A stretch of 64,000 nucleotides of DNA from Oryzias latipes (lineage: Eukaryota > Chordata > Actinopteri > Beloniformes > Adrianichthyidae), in contig NC_019871.2 in the NCBI RefSeq assembly GCF_002234675.1, positions 24,771,466 to 24,835,465 on the forward strand. The letters are read 5' to 3'. The position numbers were made by a program, and so were the translations under genes. The notes under the pieces are model-generated. The model saw only the letters and a list, made by a program, of their open reading frames with translations, did not search any database and was not told where the DNA came from. Numbering within the stretch: position 1 is the first letter of the stretch; the number at the start of each line of letters is the position of its first letter. Of this stretch, positions 36,301-46,000 are shown piece by piece.

Positions 36301-38382
36301 AGTAGACTGGCAGCTACTATAACTCAGTGTTGGTTTACTTGTTTTTGTTATTCTCTAATATTAACATGTTTTGACGTAGGGAGTGTGGTGGCATGCCTGC
36401 TACTCCTTTTTGGACTGCTTCCCACCACTTCTGGGTCAGAAACAGTCTACGAGCTGATCAGCTGTTGTTGCTTGGCAACCACAAAATACTTCCAGGGAAG
36501 CGTTGGGAGATCGCAGGAGAGGCTGAGGACACTGAGGTACTTCAGAGTTTGTGAGGCTTCTAAAGAGTTTTTTTATGATGGCGTTGTCACATCTGCCCTC
36601 TTCTACAGAGTGAGCTGCTGGGGTGGGGGTGGGGGGGCGGACGCACTGACAGGAAGAGGAAGAGGATTGACAAACTGGTGCGGAGATCGAGTTGGGAGGT
36701 CCCCTGGAGTCTGTGACTGTGGTGGGTGAGAAGGGGATGTTACGGAAACTGGAATCTATCATGGACAATCCTCTTCATCATCATCATCCTCTGCATGACA
36801 GCATGGGTGCATTGAGGAGCTCCTTCAGTTGGAGACTTTAACGCCTCGCTGCAGGCAGATCTTTCTTCTTGTCAGCTATTAGACCTCTCGTAGACACTGG
36901 ACAATAATTACTGTTATTAATTTATATGTGAATGTTTTGTTTTATTTATTATCCATCTGCAGTTTTTAAACACAGCTATGGTGACAAGGTAATTTTCCCT
37001 TAGTGGGATCAATAAAGTATTATTCTATTCTCAGTTAGTTCTCCATATGACCCACTGAGATACTGATTAAAGTCATGTGAACTCCATTGGAAACAGACTC
37101 GTGTGAAACGTGCTGTAACCATTTAGCTCCATCACATGAAATCCCAACGCTGTCAGCAGTCCCAGGCACGGGCGAGTGATTGAACGGACCAACTCACACC
37201 AGGAAGAACCTTCATGGATCATTCCAGAACATTTAAACCACTAGAATCCTCCAGCCAAACAAGGAGGTGTAGAAATAACACAGCGCATAGGCAAAATAAA
37301 AAGTTTAAAATATTAACAAAATAAAAGACTTTCAATGCTTTTTAACCCTCACATTATTTTCACCAAGAAATAATGTGAAACAGAAATTAAAGTCATTTAA
37401 TTTGTTTGCCAAAGACCCACACAAACTAAGCAATCACAAAAAAGCACTACATTTTAAACAAGTACACAGCTTGTTGTTTGGACGCTGGTGTAAACTGTTG
37501 ATTGGCTAAATGATCATTTAGGCTAATAGATTTTTCGATCAATCAAACCAAACAACCAAAGTTCACATCTAACGTCGGGTTGATCCCGAACACAACAGTT
37601 AGGAAATGAGGGAGGCACGAGCGAGGAGAACCATGACCCCACGTGGTTACCGAAAACACTTTAAAAACTAACCCGGTTTAACTAAAGCGGGTGAAATAAC
37701 CCATCTACGATCATGTACCTCGACAGAAAGTTCGGGAACATTAAAGATCGTTCAAACTTGATTAGATCGTCTGACAGCAGTTTCCACATACCGGTATCAA
37801 CCCAAGTTGGCTCATAAAAGCTACGTGTCGACCGCTGCAAAATGACAGTTAAGTGTGTGACAGATTGCAGCCGAGAGAATCGAAGAGATTACTATAAATA
37901 CAGACAATCACAAACAGACACGAGCACGAGTGGAGTTTATTATTGTGTTCGTGCTGTCGTCACAGCCCGAACCGTTGTAGCATGCTAACAACATGCTAGG
38001 GCAATGAGCTAGCTAACGCAGCATGCTAACTCCATGCGGCGCTGGAGGCGGTTCAGAGTGTCCACCATGAGAAAAAATAAAACAGGAACATAAACTGGAA
38101 CATTTAAACTAAATTATGAGCCATGCTATGCGTACAAACAACATGCCTGGATGTTTAGTTGTTACGAACCACTAACTGTGGCACGACAACAGTCTCAGTC
38201 TGTTCGTAGTACGTTTTCTCCCCCAACTTTCTCCCAATACGCAAAGAGGCCGTATTTCACCAGAGGGGGGTTAACCACGGAACCCCATAGCCGGACGGGG
38301 TTTTCTTTACTGAACAACTCCGGCAGGTGAGCTACGTCTCCCGTGTACTCACCTTGTTGCTGTCTCCGTTGCAGAGAGCCAT
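24361..38382 (-). CDS. gmps: GMP synthase (glutamine-hydrolysing), 16 coding exons
   Basis: Converts XMP, ATP and glutamine to GMP in the cytosol, the last step of guanine nucleotide synthesis. Exons: 38382-38353, 36213-36041, 35926-35812, 35620-35523, 34755-34652, 34161-33968, 32866-32701, 32563-32412, 32323-32150, 31862-31757, 31590-31475, 29217-29092, 26880-26765, 26676-26546, 25153-24981 and 24462-24361. The sum is 2076 bases, or 691 residues (human 693), all in phase. The class I glutamine amidotransferase domain is first, with nucleophile Cys102 in GICYGMQ. The ATP pyrophosphatase loop SGGVDS is at 242-247, and a C-terminal dimerisation domain ends in GTTEWE. Start MALCNGDS matches the vertebrate protein exactly. 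The exon 8 donor is GTGCGT, weaker than the others. Introns hold several transposons but no exon is disrupted. Looks fully functional. Confidence 0.97.
25345..25800. repeat. Dispersed repeats in gmps intron 14, including a Tigger-like partial copy
   Basis: 25348-25410 resembles the common fish phrase around TTTAGCCCAAAATCACAA. From about 25410 to 25800 the sequence aligns by eye with 53306-53590; both share CCTCACTACACACTT-ATACACTTTTCTC and GAAGATCTG-T--CGAT-AAAGA-TT segments. The copy at 53306 has intact TIRs, so this is a partial member of that family. Confidence 0.5.
27181..27241. repeat. 61-bp near-perfect palindrome in gmps intron 12
   Basis: The left arm 27181-27210 is complementary to 27212-27241 at 28 of 30 positions, with a single-base centre at 27211. 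It would fold into a long hairpin in RNA or a cruciform in DNA. No target-site duplication was recognised. Confidence 0.85.
27415..27795 (+). mobile_element. PIF/Harbinger-like transposase fragment
   Basis: Near 27700-27790 one plus-strand frame reads [20 protein letters not shown], a pattern like the N-terminal region of Harbinger/HARBI1-type transposases. The preceding region is open only in pieces. It ends soon after, so only a short relic is present, inside gmps intron 12. Confidence 0.45.
28124..28415. mobile_element. MITE with GTTTACATG-type inverted ends
   Basis: The left end GCGGTTACATGCGCAAAA pairs with GCGTTTACATGGGCAAAA read from the right end on the other strand. The interior repeats GATC/CGGAT motifs and is non-coding. 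Such ends occur in hAT-type non-autonomous families of fish. It lies in gmps intron 12. Confidence 0.6.
30112..30915. mobile_element. hAT-type non-autonomous transposon with 8-bp target duplication
   Basis: The ends are CAGTGTTTTTCAACCAGTGT on the left and its imperfect complement on the right (GGTTGAAAAACACTG at 30901-30915). A perfect 8-bp direct repeat ATCTACAC flanks it at 30104-30111 and 30916-30923, as expected for hAT insertion. Inside are GTGCCGTGG motifs near both ends. Open frames on both strands inside are short and I recognise no transposase. It is in gmps intron 11. Confidence 0.85.
33040..33440 (+). repeat. Dispersed repeat shared with 46425-46700
   Basis: Both copies carry AATTGTGGG-AAA-TTAAT-ATT-CATCCCTACTGCA followed by an alignable AT-rich tail. 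This copy is in gmps intron 6 and the other in slc33a1 intron 6. The class is unknown. Confidence 0.5.
36440..37031 (+). mobile_element. LINE 3'-end relic
   Basis: A decayed plus-strand reading includes [10 protein letters not shown] near 36600-36640, like the conserved FY-V-CWGGG segment near the C-terminus of several fish LINE ORF2 proteins. The element ends with GGGATCAATAAAGTATTATTC at about 37005-37030, a typical LINE 3' end. It lies in gmps intron 1. Frames are broken. Confidence 0.55.
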
Positions 38383-39780
38383 GGAAGACCGCCGTGTTTG
38401 CGTGAAAAGCTCTCCCCTTTGCCTCTCTGTCCCGGGTCCTCTCTCTCTGGCACACGGAAAAGCACGCCGACTACTGTTGGGAAAGCAGACTTGGAAATGT
38501 CAGCATCTCTCCTCTGGGAAATGACTTGTCAGAGTAAATAAATACGTCTGTTAGAACGAGGGCGGAGGGCAAACTTGGCTCGCGCTCATAAGAGCCTCCG
38601 CGCGGGTTGCGACGTTAGTGACGTGTGCAGCGGTAGTGCTAAATATATTTATTTTTACAAACATTTCTAACTTGCATTTCTCTCAAAACTATTAACGTTA
38701 CGTGTGCTTAAAGTGCCTTTTTTTTAATTTCTTTTGTTGTTGTTCTAAATGTCAAGACTCAGGCATAACAGAATTTGTCCAAAACTGTGGAGTCATGAAG
38801 TTGAATAAATTGCAAATTTTACTTTCCCTTTTTTATGTAAAACTATCCGTTCACAATTAAGTTATTACTCATTATTTACACAGATATTTCATATATCAAT
38901 GTGTGTTATGTTTTAACAATTCAATAACTATACCTAATCATATTTTGTGTGTGTGTTTTACATTTGTTGTAAGTAGGGACTAATTTCACACACCTATGCT
39001 TTATTTTATTTGATTTTTTACCTTAATTTATTGTTTTTTAGCTTTTCCCCCAACTGTTTACTGTTTGATACTTAAATAATAAATAAAATTACACTTTTAG
39101 TTCTGCTGAAGCCTTTTTAGAGCGCTTTGACATAACAGTAAAGAAGAAAATAAAAGTATATTTCGATCGTTATAGCTACTTTTTCAATGACATTTTTTTA
39201 AAAGGTAAAGTAGTTTAGAAAAAAGTGTAAAACATGTAGTGTTTTGCAAAATAACCTAATTTAATACATTTTCTCCTTGTGACATGAAAACACGAGGAAT
39301 GAGAAAACACAAGCCGTTTTCAATGAATGAATTAAACTTTATTTCTACAGCACTGTACAATGCCATCAGGGTGCCGAGGGGCTTTACAATGAAAATTGAA
39401 TAACAATTGAATTAATTAAAACCAAAAATAAATAACAAATTCATGATAAGACGTCAGATGAGATTTCAATAAAATGAGTACAGTAAAAAAGGATGCCACC
39501 AACTACTGACTATTAAAAGCCATTCAAAAAAGGTAAGTTAAATGCACATGCAGATTTTTACAAGACCATTTAATATAGTTGTTTTTTTCTGCCTAATTAA
39601 CTTTAATGACATCCTTAACACGTGTGTGACCTGACGCTAAAGTAAAAACATCATTATTCATGTGAGAAAACATTTTTAGAAATAAATTGGAAGAAACAGT
39701 AACATGCCGAAACCAGGTTGTGCATATTTTGCTTGTTAAATGCCTTGCGATGTAATATTAAACCACCTCTGAATTCTATA

Positions 39781-39927
39781 TTAACCCCTTTATGCCCGAA
39801 TTTATTTCCAATTATATGAGAAAATGTTCTTCAGGTTTTTTTTTCATTCATCATGATGCTAAATTAAGTGGAGTCCTAGATTGATCGGTACGTTACAAAT
39901 TAGCGAACTACAGTGTGAAGGGGTTAA
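39781..39927. mobile_element. piggyBac-like TTAA MITE, short copy
   Basis: TTAA borders are at 39781-39784 and 39924-39927. The left end CCCCTTTATGCCCGAATTTA matches the left end of the element at 8684. The right end, read on the other strand, begins CCCCTTCACAC. The interior is shorter than in the 8680 copy. Confidence 0.65.
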
Positions 39928-40959
39928 AAAACAAGATCTGTCTTACTTATTAGCTTTTTTAATTTATAGGTATTGTTAAGTGAATATGTACACTCGTCAA
40001 ACGGTTAGCCAAAATCAAAGCTAAAATGGTTCCATTGTAAGAATGGTCACCATATTAAAAACATGATGAAGACTTAACCCAAAGTATTTTCAGTCCCTGT
40101 TAATTGTCATGTTTTTGTGTTTGCTGTTTTCTTTTTACTAATAAATGGTATTAGTATTCAAATAAAATGAAATCTTCTCTAGAATGAGTTGACCTGGCAT
40201 GTACCATTGACTGAATGTACACACTTTGTTTTTTGTATCATTTCCATCGCAGACAAGACCATCAATACGACAACCACCAGACACAGCTTCTTTATCATCA
40301 GCCCCTCCACCAACCATCAGCAGTAGCACTGTTCACCCAACAGACTAAGACATGTGACAAGCTGCACTTTATGTACATTTTTACTTTTTAACACTTATTT
40401 ATGTGCGACCTCTGAAGCCAAGAGACTGTTCTTGTTAGGAGGACAATTAACAATTTTGTGGGTACATTTCTCAACATATCTACACATTCCTGTGGTAAAC
40501 CAGGCAGCAATAATAAATAGTTCATGGAGTTTGGTTTGTGGGAGAGCCCCGTACCCCTTCTATCACATGCCGTCACATTAAATCCTGCGTGTGTTGTCAC
40601 ATGTTCACTCAGAAGATAAGCGGCATCGCATGCTCTCACAGCAACCACAAGGCAAAGCATGCTGCTATTCATTACCCCTTAACTAGACGTTGGCTCATCG
40701 TGACCTTAACCAGTCAGTCCTTTCATCAAGGTCACCTGAAAACTTTGAGGGTTTGAAATGGTCATAGGAGTTAGTGTACTGATTAGAGATACATTGGGCA
40801 TCAAGTCAAACAACTGGTTTGTGAAACACAGAGATCTTGTTTTTATGACTTTAGAAGCTCAATTTATTTATGAAATTTGGAAGCTCAATCACATGTTTAT
40901 CTATAATTGCTACAAAATTAAGTTATTTAAATGAATAAGTAATGTCTAATTTATTTCAT

Positions 40960-41780
40960 TTATTTATTTAAGGGACAATGCATACAACAAACAGTGTAGA
41001 GTACTCTAAAAGTAATGAGACACTGTAAATATGCAGGATTGTAGCCTAGGCTAATTTCCATCCTCTGTCCCGTTCTGACCATGGTCAGTCACTAAGAGAC
41101 TAAAAATAAAATTAGTAAAATAAAGTTAAAAAGTACATATATTTCGTAAAATTGCATTAAATAAATGACATTAAATTAACATAACTCGGATAACGTTTAA
41201 AACAGTTTCAAATGAATAGTTCCCCAAAATATACATCAATAAATTCGCCAAAATCAGAACAAAACTATGACAACTGTGACCACTTTTTTCACCCCCCAAT
41301 GGTTTATTTTTACTTTTGTTAGCAAACAGTTTTCTTGCATTGTCCCTAAAGTTAGCTATGAGTGCAAGTTTGGTTTTCCATCACCCATGATCTTAATTGT
41401 TTTGAGAAAGATGGAAGTGTGGAGAGCTCTCGAATGCTTTCTGGGATTGTGTTCCAGGTTTGAGAGGCTCGAAAGGAGAAAACAGTCTGTCCAAAGCTGC
41501 TTTTTCTGGAAGGAATAATACAATCGCCTCTTGAACTTGATTCTGAAGTGGGGGAGGAGCCAGACCGTGAAGGATTTTATAGACCAAAATGCAATCTGCA
41601 TGTTGAATCATATTGTTGAAGCTCAGTAGATTGTGTTTCTGAAGTATTTTACAGTTATGGTGGCTTTTAGGCTTTTTGTTCAAAGTTTTCAGAGCTTGTT
41701 TGTGAACAGTTTGTAGAGATTTCAGAATGGTTCTGCATGCTGATGAATTTAATGTTGAACCTATTTGATTATATCAACAC
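40960..41780 (-). mobile_element. LINE reverse transcriptase C-terminal relic
   Basis: On the minus strand at 41393-41683 a frame contains KHNLLSFNNMIQHADCILVY and KILHGLAPPPL. This resembles the C-terminal region of fish LINE ORF2 proteins (LQK-NLLSF-NMIQHA-CVLVYKILHGLAPPPL). Frames upstream and downstream are broken. It is a relic in the gmps-slc33a1 spacer. Confidence 0.6.
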
Positions 41781-41985
41781 AAATAAACATGACAAAAAAC
41801 AAAATAAAGAAAAAAAGAAACCAATATAAATAAAAAATTACGCAAAAATGGAAATCAAAAGTACTTTTACTTAATAAATGTCACAATAATAATTGAAAAT
41901 GAAAAAACAAGTACAAAGAATCTTTTTACCCAGTTTATTTGTTTCAGTGATTTTAATTAAAGTGTCCCCCCATAACCTCTTTCGT

Positions 41986-42008
41986 CCCCCCCCCCCCCCC
42001 CCCCCCCC
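41986..42008 (+). repeat. Poly-C tract upstream of slc33a1
   Basis: An almost uninterrupted run of about 20 cytosines lies immediately before the probable non-coding first exon of slc33a1. Such runs are prone to length error in assemblies. Confidence 0.8.
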
Positions 42009-42295
42009 GTCTTCTACGTCTCTCCACTCAAGCGGAACCTTATGGCTTGTCTTTTGACACGTCAGCTGAAGCTACCGGACATATTTACGTGCTGCACCCC
42101 GGCACGGTTCCTGACACTTTTTCTGTTGATGTTCGCCGATGCCCTAACTTAAATCTCAACGGTAGTCGACTAACTGTTTTCCTACATTTTTGACAGGTTA
42201 TGAACAGGTCAATCATTTAGATCTGAGATTGATTTAGGTTGTGATCCATTCGTTTTTGTGTCCCGCTTTTTGATTTGTCATGCCGTCATCGCCAG
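42009..42295 (+). other. slc33a1: Probable non-coding first exon of slc33a1
   Basis: A CpG-containing stretch ends in GCCAG|GTAAT at 42295/42296, a good donor. A matching acceptor TCTCTGTAG is at 42982, followed by 42 bases of 5' UTR before the ATG at 43025. The 5' boundary is not visible. Joined, it would place a short upstream open frame starting at ATG 42280, with 13 codons and its stop before the main start. Splice assignment is inferred. Confidence 0.45.
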
Positions 42296-43024
42296 GTAAT
42301 GCATGAACTTGAACCAATCTATTTTCCTCCAAAAATTTAAATACGGTATCTTAAAATATATGTTAATCGTCTAAAAAGAAATGTTTATTTGATTTTAAGT
42401 TTTTTAAGCAAGTATGTATAATGACTCTGTTTTTATGTAATTTTTTTATTACTTTCTTCACCAAACTTCCGGTAGGCTTTTTTCCCCCCTCATTCATTTT
42501 CTTTTTCTTTTTTTCCAGCCGTTTTGTTAGATGTAGGTGAAGTTTATTTGCTTTATCGTGCCTGCTGACAAACCTTGGTGGATCACACCGCACTCTGTGA
42601 ACTGTAACTCTGATCCTATTTGTTGATTTATTTATTTGTTTTTACTTTATAACCGGAAGTCGTGATACCACTCACTGCTCATGTATTTGCTTATTATTGC
42701 TTCAACGATATTATTGTGAAAACATAATTATTCATGGAGGTGATAGATTTACAAGTTTGAATGTATTTAACTGGGGGACTTATGTAAAATGTTTTATTTT
42801 AATTACTAGTCACAAATATCCAGAATGTTTAATCAAATGTAACATTTAAATGAAACATTTATTTTTATCATTTTATTAATTTGATCCAGAAACTTGTGAA
42901 CTTGAGTTGATTTAAGGATTCAGCAGTGACACCTAACCCATAATGTGACATCTTCATCTGACTGTGTGCTGCTTCTCTGTAGATTTGCTGGGGGCACAGC
43001 GGGTTTGACGCCCACACCTCCACC

Positions 43025-46000
43025 ATGGAGCCCTTGGATTTAAACAGGCGCAAGAATGGACGGCAGAGGAAGCTGGCAGATCACCCGCCTCTAGAAAACA
43101 TGACGGACATGAGAGGGGTGATTAGCACCCCTGAGCCAGAGGTGGAGGAGGAGACGGAGGGTCTCATCAGTGGTGCGGACTATGAGGATAGGAGGCATCA
43201 CATGGCCCCAACCGGGATCCGTGGCGAGCTGGGGAATGTGCTCCTCCTTCTCTTCCTCTATGTGCTACAGGGAATTCCTCTGGGACTGGCTGGCAGCATC
43301 CCCTTGATCTTGCAGAGTAAAAATGTCAGCTACAGAGACCAAGCTTTCTTCAGTTTTGTCTTCTGGCCATTTAGCCTGAAGCTTTTCTGGGCACCGCTTG
43401 TGGATGCTCTGTACTTCAGCAGGTTTGGTAGAAGGTAGGAAACCCGTCCAAGCAAGAAAGCCGACTGCTTGCCTGATTGTATCTGTGGCTATGTCTGAAT
43501 TTGCTCACTACTTCCTAACCCAGCGATTTGCAACATTTAGCACTAAAAGAGCAATTGGGGCCAGTTTCTTAGAGATCAAACCCAGTGAGAAACACAAAGT
43601 CCTGCCTTACTTTTAAGGGGGGGGGTTATGTTTTTCTGGCCAGTAGGTCATTCATTTATAAAAATGTAGCTTTTAAATATTTACAATAATTGAATTATGG
43701 CAGTTTTCTTGTTTCTGTATAACAACATTAACTTTTACGTTTGACTGCAGCACACACACAATCCTTTCAAAATAAAATACATCATGTGTTAAATGGTATC
43801 CTCCTGCAGCAGCAGATTTACTTGAACTAAAAAAGCCAAGTATGGCATATTATATCTTTATGACTTTGATGCAATTCTATAAATGCAATTCAATACTTTA
43901 AGAACATTGCATCTGAACAGGAACTAGACACTGTTGTGCAGCAGAAGATCAGAAAATGGGATTTAAGCTCACCGGTGTTCCAATCACAGAAGATGACGTG
44001 TTAAAAATCTAAAAATAAAGAACAAAACTTATTCAACTAAAATAATCTACCAAAACTACAGACCTATTGTTTTTTTAAATTGTTTGCACTGTTCTTGAAA
44101 GCGCCGCGGAGGCATGAAAGAGCTGCATGTCACTGGGGCTTCAGACTCCTGCCCTAACCCCTAAATGACCGTCTTAGTGCCCTGGGTTTAATGCAATTTG
44201 GACACATGCTCACTACTTTTTTGTGTAAAACATGACATCAACCCTTTGCCAAAGTAAAAAAACTAATAAATATGAACTTTTTATGAATCTGATGTGTTCT
44301 AATGATGAAAACCTGGATGATATAGAAAAACAGAAATGCACATGGACCTTTTCAAATGAAAAATTGTGCATTTAGGTCTATTTTTGCTAATCTAGTGAGA
44401 AGTAATGCACTCTGATTTTTTTGTAGAGTCATCTTGGAATTTTCTAGGCCACTGGATTTTCAACAAAAAAATAAAAAAAGGTCCAACTATACATAGTGCC
44501 TACCCATGGAGTAGTGACTGAATATCTCCGACTATAATTTGTTTATGCATTTGTATTTTATTGGTTTACAAGTTTCTGTTTTCTGTTTCCACAGAAAGTC
44601 GTGGCTGGTGCCTACGCAGTACCTGCTGGGTTTCTTCATGCTTTATCTTTCTTTTACGGTTAATTCACTGCTCCAGAGTGAGAAAGGACCAAACGTGGTT
44701 GCTCTCACTGGAGTCTTCTTCATGCTTGCCTTCTTAGCAGCCACACAGGTAGTAATGATGAACGAGCGTATGCAGAACTCTATTCAGAGTGTAGTCCAGC
44801 TCTAAAATCCTTGGGGTTCCTCCTCTGTGTTTAAGGATATAGCCGTGGATGGCTGGGCTCTCACCATGTTATCCAGAGAAAACGTGGGCTATGCATCGAC
44901 GTGCAACTCTGTCGGCCAAACAGCCGGGTATTTTCTCGGGAATGTCCTCTTTCTGGCGTTGGAGTCAGCGGATTTTTGCAACAAATACCTCAGAGTAGAA
45001 CCCAAAGAGACGGGCATCGTCACCTTGTCAGGTATTTTTTTACACGCCCAAACATGAACGGTTATTTTTGTTTGATTATTTTTTACTATGAATTACATGC
45101 TTTCTCCCCCTTGCTGTCATTGTTCTGCTGCAGATTTCTTGTTTTTTTGGGGAGTGGTGTTCATGGTTTCCACCACCTTGGTAGCCATCTTCAAGAGGGA
45201 AAACGGACACGGCAAAGGGAAGAGGAGAGTCCCAGAAGAGACGCAGGGGGTCATGGAGACGTACAAGTTATTGTTCACCATTGTGAAGATGCCCACAGTC
45301 TTCACCTTTTGCATGCTGCTTCTCACAGCTAAGGTATCCATAGATGTTTAGATCGACACTTGAATGCAGTTATGACATAGAGGAAGAAAACGTTTTCCTC
45401 ATTTATTTTTTTGCTGTTTTTCTGTGTTTAGATGGGTTTTTCTGCAGCGGATGCAGTCACGGGTCTGAAGCTGGTGGAGGAAGGAGTCCCCAAGGAGCAG
45501 CTGGCACTGCTGGCTGTGCCCATGGTGCCTTTGCAGATCCTCCTACCCTTGATCATCAGCAAATACACAGCAGGGCCCCGTCCTTTAGACATTTTCTACA
45601 AAGCATATCCTTTTAGGTCAGAGCTTCTGCGGGGACAGAAAACCTCTGCAGGGGGGGCCGTGCAGAAAAAGCTAACGCTCTTTTGTTCTGGCTTGCAGGT
45701 TACTCATCGGGCTGGAGTATGCTTTGCTGGTGTGGTGGACCCCGAGTGTTAAACAGGAAGGAGGATTCCCGGTTTATTACTACGCTGTTGTGCTCCTGAG
45801 CTATGCGGTGCATCAGGTTTGGTGTTTTTATCATTTGAGGTTCACAGAAATTCTAAATGTTTAAAGAACCACTCCGATGTAAATGGTGTATTTTGTGTTT
45901 TTACATTTTCTTGTGGCATTTTGTGTGGCGTAACTCCTCCCTGCTTCACTTTGTTCCGATGCTTCCACCTGCAGACAAATAGATCCATGAACGTCTTTGT

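Larger units (their letters stand above)
38383..41988. other. Spacer between gmps and slc33a1 (divergent promoter side)
   Basis: About 3.6 kb between the gmps start codon and the probable slc33a1 first exon. The first 250 bases are GC-richer with several CpGs (for example near 38570-38610) and probably contain the gmps 5' UTR and promoter. No TATA box stands out. The rest is AT-rich, with a TTAA MITE (39781-39927) and a LINE relic (40960-41780). No exon is supported. Confidence 0.5.

Noticed and set aside
41986-42008. Poly-C tract as a regulatory element
   Set aside because: Homopolymer runs of this type occur elsewhere in the window (56761, 24130, 24187); there is no evidence of function and length may be an assembly artefact.
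45344-45616. Frame of 90 residues starting in an slc33a1 intron
   Set aside because: It overlaps exon 5 in a different frame; the true exon reads MGFSAADAVTGLK from 45432.
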